From: Humibacter sp. RRB41
GTDB taxonomy: Bacteria; Actinomycetota; Actinomycetes; Actinomycetales; Microbacteriaceae
Direction of reading: 5' to 3'
Length of the DNA stretch: 64,000 nucleotides
Assembly: GCF_022761015.1 (NCBI RefSeq)
Contig: NZ_JAKWJQ010000001.1
Span: 62,001 to 126,000, forward strand
Position 1 is the stretch's first letter, and every line of letters begins with the position of its first letter. This document shows, piece after piece, positions 16,459 to 24,923 of this stretch. Below the pieces are notes generated by a model. It did not search any database. It was not told where the DNA came from and saw only the letters and a list, made by a program, of their open reading frames with translations. Both the position numbers and the translations under genes were made by a program.

Positions 16459-16925
16459 CCGAGCCCCTGCGCATCGTGATCGGATCGGACGACGCCGGCT
16501 TCGACTATAAGGAGGTTCTCAAGCGCGACCTGGAGCAGAACCCAGGCGTGGCATCCGTCGTGGATGTCGGCGTGGACAGCGACGGCCACACCGCCTACCC
16601 GAAGGTCGCCATCGAGGCCGCCGAGCGCGTTGCCCGCGGCGAGGCCGATCGTGCACTGCTGTTCTGCGGCACGGGTCTCGGCGTCGCGATCGCGGCGAAC
16701 AAGGTTGCCGGCATCAGGGCGGTGACAGCGCACGACAGCTACTCGGTGGAGCGCGGCGTTCTTTCGAACAACGCCCAGGTGCTCACCATGGGACAGCGCG
16801 TCGTCGGCCTCGAGCTCGCCCGCCGCCTCGTGCGCGAGTGGCTCACCTATCGTTTCGACACCGGTTCGGCCTCGGCGGCGAAGGTCGCCGTGATCGGCGA
16901 GTACGAGACGACGGGATCGTGCTGA
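16455..16925 (+). CDS. derI: RpiB/LacA-like isomerase, probable D-erythrulose-4-phosphate isomerase
   Basis: Predicted 156-residue sugar-phosphate isomerase of the RpiB family. [20 protein letters not shown] is the N-terminal phosphate region, [20 protein letters not shown] carries the catalytic Cys, and [14 protein letters not shown] is the conserved C-terminal loop. The ATG overlaps the lerK stop (ATGA). In the apionate and tetritol pathways this type converts D-erythrulose 4-phosphate to D-erythrose 4-phosphate, which enters the pentose phosphate pathway. Ribose-5-phosphate isomerase is the alternative. Confidence 0.85.
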   Translation: MTEPLRIVIGSDDAGFDYKEVLKRDLEQNPGVASVVDVGVDSDGHTAYPKVAIEAAERVARGEADRALLFCGTGLGVAIAANKVAGIRAVTAHDSYSVERGVLSNNAQVLTMGQRVVGLELARRLVREWLTYRFDTGSASAAKVAVIGEYETTGSC

Positions 16926-17701
16926 CGCCTGCCATCACGATCGGCGTCAGCCTCAAGATGTACTTCGGGCACGCCGAGGCGACAACGTGGTTCGGGCGCG
17001 TGGCGGATGCCGTGCGCACACACCGGGGGATCGCATCGGGCGCGGTGCGCCTGATCGTCATTCCGACGTACCTCCAGGTGCTGCCGGCCCTCGAGACGTT
17101 CGCAGCCTCGCCTGTGCTCGTCGGAGCGCAGGATGTCGCCGCCGCGGACTCCGGCGCGTGCACGGGAGAGGTGTCGGCAGCCGAGCTCGCGGAGGTCGGT
17201 GTCTCCTTCGCTGAGATCGGTCACGCGGAGCGCCGCAGCATGTTCGGCGAGACCGACGAGATCGTCGCAACGAAGGCATCCGCCGCCCTGCGCAACGGGC
17301 TGACGCCACTGCTCTGCGTCGGTGAGACCTCGAACCTCACGGCGGCCGATGCGACCGCTGCGACAGTCGCCCAGATGGAGGCCGGCCTGGCCGGCGCGCC
17401 GGACGGTGCTGTGATCGTCGCGTACGAGCCGGTCTGGGCGATCGGCGCCGCCGAGCCGGCTCCGCGCGAACACATCGCGCGGGTGTGCACAGGACTGCTG
17501 GCAGCGCTCGGCACGCTCCCGGGCCGCTCCGGATCCGCGGTGATCTACGGCGGATCCGCCGGGCCCGGCCTGCTGACCGGCCTCGGAGACGCGGTCGACG
17601 GTCTCTTCCTCGGCAGGTTCGCGCACGACGTCGACGCCCTGGTCGACGTGCTCGACGAGGCATCCGCCCTGGCCGAGCGGCGCAGCGGAGCGCGCGCGTG
17701 A
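16919..17701 (+). CDS. lerI: Triosephosphate isomerase-like, probable L-erythrulose-1-phosphate isomerase
   Basis: Predicted 260-residue TIM-barrel isomerase. Catalytic positions of TIM are kept: Lys in GVSLKMYFG, His in EIGHAERR and Glu in [10 protein letters not shown], followed by a phosphate-binding [10 protein letters not shown]. The usual NWKMN start is altered to SLKMY, as in the tetrulose-phosphate isomerases. The GTG start overlaps derI by 7 bases. In context it would convert L-erythrulose 1-phosphate into D-erythrulose 4-phosphate between lerK and derI. A housekeeping tpiA is unlikely in this position. Confidence 0.83.
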   Translation: MLTPAITIGVSLKMYFGHAEATTWFGRVADAVRTHRGIASGAVRLIVIPTYLQVLPALETFAASPVLVGAQDVAAADSGACTGEVSAAELAEVGVSFAEIGHAERRSMFGETDEIVATKASAALRNGLTPLLCVGETSNLTAADATAATVAQMEAGLAGAPDGAVIVAYEPVWAIGAAEPAPREHIARVCTGLLAALGTLPGRSGSAVIYGGSAGPGLLTGLGDAVDGLFLGRFAHDVDALVDVLDEASALAERRSGARA

Positions 17702-18492
17702 TCGGCCTGGGAACCTACGCCTTCTTCTGGCAGCACTCGGAGCGCGCGAAACGTCCGATGTCGCTGATCGACGCGTTCGAGGCGACCAGAGCGCAGGGCG
17801 TCGCCCTGTTCCAGATCTGTGATTACGCACCGCTCGACCGGATGACCGATGCGCAGATCGCGGATGCCGCCCGCGCGGCACGCGCCCTCGGCCTGAGCGT
17901 TCAGCTCGGCACGAAGGGTCTCGAGCCGGAGCGCCTCGAGCGATTCCTCGCGTTGGCCGAGGCGTTCGACGCCAAGCTCGTGCGCGGCATGCCATACAGC
18001 GACGCGTTCCGTCCGACACTCGGCGAGGCCGAGGGCATCCTGCGCACCTGGATGCCGCGCTACGAGGCGGCAGGCGTCGCCTTCGCGATCGAGACGTACG
18101 AGCAGATCGCCACCGGCGATCTGGTGTCGCTGATCGAACGGGTCGAGAGCCCGGCACTCGGCATCTGCCTCGATCCGGCGAACGTGGTCGCCCGCCTCGA
18201 GCTGCCGAGCGACTGCATCGAGCTGACGGCCCAGCACGTGAAGAACGTGCACGTGAAGGACTTCGCGTTCGCCCGGCAGCCCGGATGGGTCGGCTTCACC
18301 TACGGTGGCGCCGCGATGGGCACCGGCCTGCACGACTACCGGCACCTGCTGCACACAGTGCGCCCGCGGGAGCGCGGCGTCGACGAGATCGTCGAGCACT
18401 GGCTGAGCTGGCAGGGCGACGCCGAGACCACCATCCGAATCGAGCGGGAGTGGACCCGCACCACCATCGAGTATCTGAGGAGCACACAATGA
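17698..18492 (+). CDS. oiaC: Xylose-isomerase-like TIM barrel, probable 3-oxo-isoapionate decarboxylase
   Basis: Predicted 264-residue sugar phosphate isomerase/epimerase-fold protein (AP endonuclease family 2). Metal-ligand regions appear as AIETYEQ (Glu), GICLDPAN (Asp), NVHVKDF (His and Asp) and RIEREW (Glu near the C-terminus). The GTG start overlaps the lerI stop (GTGA). Its place between lerI and apnO is that of OiaC, which decarboxylates 3-oxo-isoapionate to L-erythrulose. The fold alone would also allow an isomerase or epimerase, so the assignment rests on neighbours. Confidence 0.75.
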   Translation: MIGLGTYAFFWQHSERAKRPMSLIDAFEATRAQGVALFQICDYAPLDRMTDAQIADAARAARALGLSVQLGTKGLEPERLERFLALAEAFDAKLVRGMPYSDAFRPTLGEAEGILRTWMPRYEAAGVAFAIETYEQIATGDLVSLIERVESPALGICLDPANVVARLELPSDCIELTAQHVKNVHVKDFAFARQPGWVGFTYGGAAMGTGLHDYRHLLHTVRPRERGVDEIVEHWLSWQGDAETTIRIEREWTRTTIEYLRSTQ

Positions 18493-19343
18493 GCGAGAAG
18501 TACACCATCGCCGTGATCGGCGCGGGCGGCAAGATGGGCATGCGCGTCTCGAACAACCTCGTGAAGACCGACCATGTCGTCGCATACGTCGAGAACTCCC
18601 CTGGCGGCCGGCAGCGCACACTCGACACCGGTCGCACGCTGACCGATGCCCCGGCCGCGGTCGCGGACGCCGACATCGTCGTCTTCGCCGTGCCCGATCT
18701 TGCGCTGCAGTCCGTCACCGCCGACCTGGTACCCAAGATGAAGTCGGGGGCGATCGCGCTGACGCTCGACCCGGCAGCGGCGTACGCCGGCCTGCTGACC
18801 GATCGCGACGACGTCATCCGTGCCGTCGCTCACCCCTGCCACCCGTCGATCTTCTTGCAACGCACGACACCGGAGGAGTACGCCGACACGTTCGGCGGCA
18901 TCGCGGCGCCGCAGGATGCCATCGCGGCCATCGAGTCGGATGACCCGGCCAAGAGGCACATCGTCGAGGCGACGGTACGTGCCATCTACGCCCCCATCAT
19001 CGACGTGCACTTCGTCACGATCAAGCAACTCGCGCAGCTGGAGCCGACACTCGTCGAGACGGTCGCCTGCATGATCGGGTCGCTCCTGAACGAGGCGCTC
19101 TCGGAGGCCGTGAACACGATGGGCGTTCCCGAGGCGGCCGCCCGGAGCATCCTGTACGGCCACACACAGGTCGCGCTCGCGAATGGCTTGCGCGGCGACA
19201 ACCCGTTCAGCGACGCGTGCCTCATCGCGATGGATTACGGGCGCGAGAGCATCATCAGGGCTGACTGGAAGAAGATCTTCCGCGACGACGAACTCGACAA
19301 GAACCTGGCACGGATGCTGCACCTCGACAGCATCGAGCGCTGA
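18489..19343 (+). CDS. apnO: Probable D-apionate oxidoisomerase
   Basis: Predicted 284-residue NAD(P)-dependent dehydrogenase. A Rossmann domain begins at residue 5 (IAVIGAGGKMGMRVSNNL) and a long helical C-terminal domain follows (VHFVTIKQLAQLEPTLVET; DYGRESIIRADWKKIFRDDE), the form seen in phosphogluconate-dehydrogenase-C-like proteins that include ApnO. ApnO oxidises D-apionate and shifts a carbon chain to give 3-oxo-isoapionate. The ATG overlaps the oiaC stop (ATGA). Right after its stop codon, in the same frame, comes a relic of an SDR gene. Function is from family resemblance and context. Confidence 0.78.
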   Translation: MSEKYTIAVIGAGGKMGMRVSNNLVKTDHVVAYVENSPGGRQRTLDTGRTLTDAPAAVADADIVVFAVPDLALQSVTADLVPKMKSGAIALTLDPAAAYAGLLTDRDDVIRAVAHPCHPSIFLQRTTPEEYADTFGGIAAPQDAIAAIESDDPAKRHIVEATVRAIYAPIIDVHFVTIKQLAQLEPTLVETVACMIGSLLNEALSEAVNTMGVPEAAARSILYGHTQVALANGLRGDNPFSDACLIAMDYGRESIIRADWKKIFRDDELDKNLARMLHLDSIER

Positions 19344-19511
19344 ACCATCGACGACCCAGATGCCCACGCCGCGATCATCAGGCACATCCCGCTGGGGCGC
19401 GCAGGATCGCCGCGCGATGTGGAAGGCATCATGATGTTCCCGTCCTCCGACCACGGCGCGTTCGCGACGGGTTCGGTGTTCGCGGTCGACGGCAGCATGA
19501 CGACGCTCTGA
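19344..19511 (+). pseudogene. C-terminal relic of a short-chain dehydrogenase
   Basis: Reading on in frame after the apnO stop gives about 55 residues that match the end of classical SDRs: IRHIPLGRAGSPRDVEGIM, then FATGSVFAVDGSMTTL and a TGA at 19509-19511. The Rossmann domain and the Ser-Tyr-Lys catalytic core are absent, and there is no start codon with a ribosome site. The usual VDGG is VDGS. It looks like the tail left by a deletion between apnO and apnL. The lost enzyme might have been a sugar dehydrogenase of the same pathway. Confidence 0.8.
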
Positions 19512-19528
19512 GCGGAGCAGCACCTCAC

Positions 19529-21304
19529 ATGAGCTGGCATGAGCCATCGCGGGCCTGGAGCAGCGGCGACTGGTCGCTGCAGCTGCGCGATGATGAGTTC
19601 GCCGAGGTGCGCTTCGACGGCGGCCGCGTGCTGCGCAGCATCCGCGCAGTCGTGCGAGACCACGATTGGAACACCTCTGCGCTCGTGATCGACGACGTCG
19701 AGAGCACGGATGCCGCTCTCAGGTTAGCCGTGCACACCGCGGGATTCGGCGCCCGACTGCACGGAACCGTGGTGATCGAGACATCTGAGCATCGTCTCAT
19801 CGCATCGCTCGACCTCGTCTGCGACGCGGATTACCTGACGAACCGCGTCGGCCTCGTCGTGCTGCACGCGCCGCAGGCGGCCGGACATCCGCTGAGTGTG
19901 CTGCACGGCGACGGCACATCCGAGACGACTGCGTTCCCCGAGGCGATCAGCCCGCACCAACCCGTGCGTGACATCGCCGAACTGTGCTGGAGCGACGACG
20001 GCATCGAGGCCGATGTGCTGTTCCACGGCGACGTGTTCGAGATGGAAGACCAGCGCAACTGGACGGATGCCTCGTACAAGACGTACAGCCGGCCGCTCTC
20101 CCTGCCCTTTCCATATCGACTCGCGGCCGGCCAGCGAGTGCTGCAGCGAGTGGAGGTGAACGCTGCCCGCGTCGAACCGCACTCGGCGCAGCACGACGAC
20201 GAGATCATCGTGCTCACGCCGGGCGGCGTCTTTCCCGACATCGCCCTCGGGGCCGCGACCGCGCCCTCGTCGCCAGCCGCACCGCCGCCAGAGCCCGACC
20301 CGATCGGATCGGCGGTGCTCGTCGAGCTCGATCTGGGCGCCCCGAATTGGCGGGCAGCACTCGACCGCGCCGCGGCGGCCGAACTGCCCCTCGACGTTCG
20401 CATCGTGCTCGAGAGCGACGGTGGTGCCGCCGCTCCCAACACGCTCGACCGGGCCGTCGTCGCGCTGCGCGCCCACCAGGTTGCCAGGATCTCCGCCTTC
20501 CAGCCCTCTGGTGGCGCGCGCCATGTGTCGGATGCCGCCGCGATCGGCCGCTTGCGCACCGCGATGGCACGCGCCGGCATCTCCGCCCCCGTCGTGGGCG
20601 GTGCCCGCTCGCACTTCACCGAGCTGAACCGCGAGCATCACCGCCTTCCGGCAGACCTCGACGGCATCGTCTTCAGCATCACCCCGCTCTTCCACTCGCT
20701 GCGCACCGAACAGCTGATCGAGTCACTCCCCGTTCAGCGACGCATTGCACGGCAGGCAGTCGCAGGAGCCGGCGGCCTACCGGTGCACATCGGCCTGATC
20801 ACTCTGAGACCGCACTTCAACGACGTCGCCACCACGCCGCCTCCACGACCCGGACACGACGACCTCACCGAGGGCTACGGTCCCGAGCTCCTCGAGCTGA
20901 GCGATCCGAGACAGGATGCCCGCGAGCTTGCCGCCTGGACGATCGCGAGCGTTGCGGCCCTCGCCGTGCCCGGGGTCGCGACGCTCGCGTACTTCGAGGA
21001 GTGGGGTGCCCGCGGCATCCGGTCGGCGTCGGGCGAGGACCTGCCCGTCGCTGCCGCCGTGCGCCGGATGGCGCAGCTGTCCGGGTGCGAGCTGCTGTCG
21101 GGAGACAGCGCGGACGGCATGGTCTGGGCGATCGGTGCGGTGACGCCGCACGGCGGACCGGCGCACGGCATAGCGGCCGATCGCGCGGCGATCGTCCTCG
21201 TCGCCAACCTCGACGACCGCGTGCGAACGGCGACCGTTCGCACGCCCTCCGGCGTCTCGACGGCGACCGTTCCGGCCGGAGGCTGGGTCGAACTCCCGTC
21301 CTGA
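19529..21304 (+). CDS. apnL: Probable D-apionate lactonase
   Basis: Predicted 591-residue cytoplasmic protein without a signal peptide. No common enzyme domain is recognised, but the length, the position after apnO and stretches such as EMEDQRNWTDASYKTYSRPL and SPHQPVRDIAE suggest the ApnL family, which opens D-apionolactone to D-apionate. The central part (about 255-480) reads like a TIM barrel. GGAG at 19514-19517 serves the ATG. It is the last intact gene of the operon. If not ApnL, it is an uncharacterised protein tied to this pathway. Confidence 0.65.
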   Translation: MSWHEPSRAWSSGDWSLQLRDDEFAEVRFDGGRVLRSIRAVVRDHDWNTSALVIDDVESTDAALRLAVHTAGFGARLHGTVVIETSEHRLIASLDLVCDADYLTNRVGLVVLHAPQAAGHPLSVLHGDGTSETTAFPEAISPHQPVRDIAELCWSDDGIEADVLFHGDVFEMEDQRNWTDASYKTYSRPLSLPFPYRLAAGQRVLQRVEVNAARVEPHSAQHDDEIIVLTPGGVFPDIALGAATAPSSPAAPPPEPDPIGSAVLVELDLGAPNWRAALDRAAAAELPLDVRIVLESDGGAAAPNTLDRAVVALRAHQVARISAFQPSGGARHVSDAAAIGRLRTAMARAGISAPVVGGARSHFTELNREHHRLPADLDGIVFSITPLFHSLRTEQLIESLPVQRRIARQAVAGAGGLPVHIGLITLRPHFNDVATTPPPRPGHDDLTEGYGPELLELSDPRQDARELAAWTIASVAALAVPGVATLAYFEEWGARGIRSASGEDLPVAAAVRRMAQLSGCELLSGDSADGMVWAIGAVTPHGGPAHGIAADRAAIVLVANLDDRVRTATVRTPSGVSTATVPAGGWVELPS

Positions 21305-21330
21305 CCACGATCCGATGAGAGGAGATCACG

Positions 21331-21390
21331 ATGTTCGACCGCCGTCGCCGCCGACGGCGGTTCGGCTACGCCGAGTGGGTGAGTCGCGAC
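21331..21390 (+). other. orphan translation start (RBS plus ATG) after apnL
   Basis: AGAGGAGATCACG directly precedes an ATG at 21331, an excellent ribosome site in line with the upstream operon. The codons that follow encode Met-Phe-Asp and a run of seven arginines, then run into sequence antisense to the next gene. It may be the start of a gene whose body was lost in a rearrangement, or a short peptide. A continued frame to 22170 exists but looks like a shadow of the SDR. Confidence 0.4.
21339..21360. terminator. stem-loop after the apnL gene
   Basis: CCGCCGTCG (21339-21347) pairs with CGACGGCGG (21352-21360) around a 4-base loop. It lies between the converging apnL and SDR genes and may terminate both; no T-tract is present. 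Confidence 0.55.
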
Positions 21391-22227
21391 TCAGCCGGCA
21401 GTTCGCCAGTCGTGCTCCGCCACGAAGCCGAGCTCTCTGATCTTGCGCGTCGACATCAGCGACTCGAACTCTCCGAGGTCGTCGGCCACGGGTGTGCCGG
21501 GAAACCACCGCGCGGCGAGCTCGCGGGACGTGGCGGAACATCCCGAGTCGGGTGCGGCGACGTTGTAGACCTCGAACCCCGGCCGTGCCGTGGCCAGTGC
21601 CAACGCGATCGCAGCGGCGCCGTCACGGGCGTCGACCCACGAGCCGAGCAGGTCACGCCGGTAGTCCGCCTCGGCCGCGCGGTCGAAGGTGTCGTACTCG
21701 TCTTCGGCGACGACGTTCGTGAAGCGCAGCGCGGTGATCGAGACACCGTCGCCCCAGCGCACGAGCTGCGCAGCGATCGCTTCCTCCGCCACCTTGCCGA
21801 GCCCATACGTGTTGTTCGCGCTGGTGTAGGTCTCGTCGACCGGCAGCGCCGGCGGTGCATCGTCGAACGGGAATCCCATCGCCGTGATGCTGGATGCCGT
21901 CACAATCGTGCCGATACCTGCTCGGTACGCGGCGAACAGCACGTCGAAGGAGACCATCACGTTGTTCCGGAAGGTCTCGGCGTCGGGAACGATGCCGTTC
22001 ACCGGAATCGCGGCCAGGTGCACGAGCGCGTCGAGACCATCGTGCCTGGCGGTGACCGACAGCAGCGCGTCGAGCGTCTGACCGTAATCGGTGAGGTCGA
22101 CGCGCGTGAATCCCGTGCCGACGGGTCCTGCGAGGTCGAACCCTATGACGTCGTGGCCATCGGCGCGTAATCTGGCGACGGTCGCCCGCCCGAGCTTGCC
22201 CTGGCTGCCTGTCACGCCGATGATCAT
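21391..22227 (-). CDS. NAD(P)-dependent epimerase/dehydrogenase (extended SDR)
   Basis: Predicted 278-residue Rossmann enzyme. The nucleotide motif is GVTGSQGKLGRATV; the catalytic Ser is in VTASSITAMG and the Tyr-Lys pair in NTYGLGKVAEE. The ATG at 22227 starts directly at the Rossmann strand; a TATTGT -10 box ends 7 bases upstream, implying a leaderless mRNA. It is divergent from the GH78 gene and shares a regulatory sequence with it. Candidate roles are oxidation of a sugar released by the local glycosidases (apiose, uronate or rhamnose) or an epimerisation. Confidence 0.82.
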   Translation of the reverse strand: MIIGVTGSQGKLGRATVARLRADGHDVIGFDLAGPVGTGFTRVDLTDYGQTLDALLSVTARHDGLDALVHLAAIPVNGIVPDAETFRNNVMVSFDVLFAAYRAGIGTIVTASSITAMGFPFDDAPPALPVDETYTSANNTYGLGKVAEEAIAAQLVRWGDGVSITALRFTNVVAEDEYDTFDRAAEADYRRDLLGSWVDARDGAAAIALALATARPGFEVYNVAAPDSGCSATSRELAARWFPGTPVADDLGEFESLMSTRKIRELGFVAEHDWRTAG

Positions 22228-22234
22228 GCCAGCC

Positions 22235-22275
22235 ACAATATGCATATTCATTCTGGCCCGCAAGAACATTAGAAT
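22235..22275. promoter_or_regulatory. divergent SDR / GH78 promoters with shared AATTC-type site
   Basis: For the SDR (minus strand), TTGCGG (22258-22263) and TATTGT (22235-22240) are 17 bases apart. For GH78 (plus strand), TTCATT (22247-22252) and TAGAAT (22270-22275) are 17 bases apart and the ATG follows 6 bases later. TGCATATTCATTC (22241-22253) lies inside both promoters and resembles the repeated element at 29926-29957. The palindrome AATATGCATATT (22237-22248) overlaps it. Confidence 0.6.
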
Positions 22276-22281
22276 GACGAG

Positions 22282-24894
22282 ATGGATCTCATCGTCGACA
22301 CTCCGCGAATCGAGCACCACCGGCGAGCATTCGGCATCGGTGAAGCTGCGCCGCGCATCTCGTGGTCGATGACGTCGGCCCCGGCCGGCTGGGCCCAGGC
22401 CGCCTACCGCATCCAGATCACGAGGGGCAGCGCGGCTCGCACGACGTTCGAGACCGAGTCGGCCGACCAGGTGCTCGTGCCGTGGCCGGATGCCGACCTC
22501 GGCTCGCGCGAGTCGGCATCGGTGACCGTCGCGGTGCGCGGTGCCGACGGCGCGTGGTCACCCGCCTCGAACACCGTTCGGCTCGAGGCCGGCCTGCTGG
22601 AGGCATCCGACTGGATCGCCAGACCCGTCGGCGCCTACTGGAACGAAGACCCGACCTCCGACGAGCGTCGCCCCTCCATCGTGCGGCGCTCCTTCACTGT
22701 GGCCGAGCGGCCCGTGAAGGCCCGGCTGTACGCGTCGGCCCACGGGCTGTACGAGGCCGAACTGAACGGCGAACGGGTCGGAGACGACACGCTCTCACCG
22801 GGCTGGACCGTGTATCGGGAACGCCTGCGCTACTACGCGTACGACGTCAGCGACCTGATCGTCGCAGGCGAGAACGTGCTCGGCGCATGGCTCGGCGACG
22901 GCTGGTACCGGGGCAGGTTGGGCTGGCGCGGTGGCTTCCACAACGTGTTCGGCGACGATCTCTCGTTTCTCGGTCAGCTCGAACTGACCTATGCCGACGG
23001 GTCGAGGGAGGTCGTCGCGACCGACGCATCCTGGCGCGCTGCGCCGAGCCCGATCATCCGCACCGGCATCTACGACGGAGAGGACTACGACGCTCGTCAG
23101 GAGCAGCGCGGGTGGTCATCGCCCGGCTTCGACGACGCGGGATGGGAGGGCGTCGCCGAGCGGCACCGCTCGCCGGAGACCCTCGTCGCACCGACCGCTC
23201 CACCTGTTCGCTGCACGCAGGAGGTGCAGCCGGTCGCCGTACTCACCGCGCCATCAGGATCGCGCATCCTCGACTTCGGCCAGAACCTCGTCGGCCGCGT
23301 GCGCATCACGGTGCGTGGCGACCGTGGACAGACCGTGACGCTGCGAACAGCCGAGGTGCTGCAAGACGGCGAGCTCTACACCCGTCCACTGCGCGGCGCA
23401 CGCTCCGCCGACAGCTACACTCTGGCCGGCGACGAGGGCGACGAGACCTGGGAGCCGCGCTTCACGTTCCACGGCTTCCGCTACGTCGAGGTCTCGGGCT
23501 GGCCGGGCGATCTCGACCGAGAGGCCGCGGCAGGCAGGCTCGTCGCCCGCGTCTACCACACTGACCTCGAACGCACCGGTTGGTTCGAGAGTTCGAATCC
23601 GTTGCTCAACCGGCTTCACGAGAACATCGTGTGGGGCATGCGCGGCAACTTCGTCGATATCCCCACCGACTGCCCGCAGCGCGACGAGCGGGTCGGCTGG
23701 ACGGGCGACATCCAGGTCTTCGGACCGACGGCGTCCGCACTCTTCGACGTCTCCGGGATGCTCTCCGGATGGCTGCGCGACGTCGCGATCGAACAGCTGC
23801 CGGACGGCACGGTGCCGTGGTACGTGCCGGTCATCCCCTCCCACAACATGTGGACGCCGATCCGGCCCGGCGCGGCCTGGGGTGACGTCGCGACGTTGCT
23901 GCCGTTCACCATCTACGAGCGTTTCGGCGATCCGCAGGTGCTTCGCGATCAGTTCGAGAGCGCTCGCGCTTGGGTCGACCTGATCGATCGGCGCGCGGGC
24001 GACTCACACCTCTGGAACACCGACTTCCAGCTCGGCGACTGGCTCGACCCGGCTGCGCCCCCGCAGGACCCGGCGGATGCCCGCACCGACCGTCACCTGG
24101 TCGCCACGGCTTACTTCGCGCGCTCCGCAGCGACGGTCGCCGCGATGGCGAGGCTGCTCGGCTATGACGAGCATGCCGAGCACTACTCAGCACTCACGAA
24201 GGCCGTGGCCGCAGCGTTCGCAGCCGAGTACCTGAACGCCGACGGCACGGCGACCAGCGACGCCCAGACCGCGTACGCACTCGCGCTGCAGTTCGACCTC
24301 ATCCCCGACGACGCCCGACGCGCTGCGGCCGGAGACCGGCTCGCCGAGCTCGTTCGGGAATCGGGAAACCACATCGCAACGGGCTTCGTCGGCACCCCGA
24401 TCGTGAGCGATGCCCTCACCGAGGCGGGGCACATCGAGACCGCATACGACCTGCTGCTGGAACGCGAGTGCCCATCGTGGCTCTACCAGGTCGACATGGG
24501 CGCGACGACGGTGTGGGAGCGCTGGGATTCCCTGCTGCCCGATGGAACGGTCAACCCGGGAACGATGACGTCGTTCAACCACTACGCACTCGGCGCGATC
24601 GCCGATTGGATGCACCGCACGGTGGCGGGGCTCGCACCAGCGGGTCCCGGCTACCGGCAGGTGCGGTTCGCGCCGCGGCCCGGCGGCGGCCTCACCTCGG
24701 CCTCCGCGCGTCATCTCTCACCATACGGAGAGGTCGCCATCGCCTGGCGTCTCGAGGGAGAGACGCTTCACCTCGATCTGACGGTGCCGGTCGGTGTCGC
24801 GGCGACGCTCGAGCTTCAGGGGCGGCATCCGGAGTCGATCCTGCCGGGAGTCCACCGCCTGTCCGTCGCAGCCCCCGGCCCGATCACGGATTAG
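22282..24894 (+). CDS. GH78 alpha-L-rhamnosidase
   Basis: Predicted 870-residue glycoside hydrolase that releases terminal alpha-L-rhamnose. N-terminal beta domains (WIARPVGAYWNED; YAYDVSDLIVAGENVLGAWLGDGWYRGR) precede an (alpha/alpha)6 barrel from about residue 440. The catalytic acid region is DCPQRDERVGWTGD (Glu469) and the base region VWERWDSLLPDGT (Glu746). No signal peptide is present, so it acts inside the cell on imported oligosaccharides or glycosides. It shares a promoter region with the SDR and is followed after 29 bases by the SorC regulator. Substrate may be rhamnose on pectin fragments or plant glycosides. Confidence 0.93.
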   Translation: MDLIVDTPRIEHHRRAFGIGEAAPRISWSMTSAPAGWAQAAYRIQITRGSAARTTFETESADQVLVPWPDADLGSRESASVTVAVRGADGAWSPASNTVRLEAGLLEASDWIARPVGAYWNEDPTSDERRPSIVRRSFTVAERPVKARLYASAHGLYEAELNGERVGDDTLSPGWTVYRERLRYYAYDVSDLIVAGENVLGAWLGDGWYRGRLGWRGGFHNVFGDDLSFLGQLELTYADGSREVVATDASWRAAPSPIIRTGIYDGEDYDARQEQRGWSSPGFDDAGWEGVAERHRSPETLVAPTAPPVRCTQEVQPVAVLTAPSGSRILDFGQNLVGRVRITVRGDRGQTVTLRTAEVLQDGELYTRPLRGARSADSYTLAGDEGDETWEPRFTFHGFRYVEVSGWPGDLDREAAAGRLVARVYHTDLERTGWFESSNPLLNRLHENIVWGMRGNFVDIPTDCPQRDERVGWTGDIQVFGPTASALFDVSGMLSGWLRDVAIEQLPDGTVPWYVPVIPSHNMWTPIRPGAAWGDVATLLPFTIYERFGDPQVLRDQFESARAWVDLIDRRAGDSHLWNTDFQLGDWLDPAAPPQDPADARTDRHLVATAYFARSAATVAAMARLLGYDEHAEHYSALTKAVAAAFAAEYLNADGTATSDAQTAYALALQFDLIPDDARRAAAGDRLAELVRESGNHIATGFVGTPIVSDALTEAGHIETAYDLLLERECPSWLYQVDMGATTVWERWDSLLPDGTVNPGTMTSFNHYALGAIADWMHRTVAGLAPAGPGYRQVRFAPRPGGGLTSASARHLSPYGEVAIAWRLEGETLHLDLTVPVGVAATLELQGRHPESILPGVHRLSVAAPGPITD

Positions 24895-24923
24895 GGTCGA
24901 TGACACCGCCGATCGGAGCACAC

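Noticed and set aside
14701-17701. Kinase, RpiB and TIM genes as a dihydroxyacetone/glycerol or pentose pathway
   Set aside because: They are locked by stop-start overlaps to the decarboxylase and ApnO-like genes, and glpK lies elsewhere; erythrulose phosphates fit all three together.
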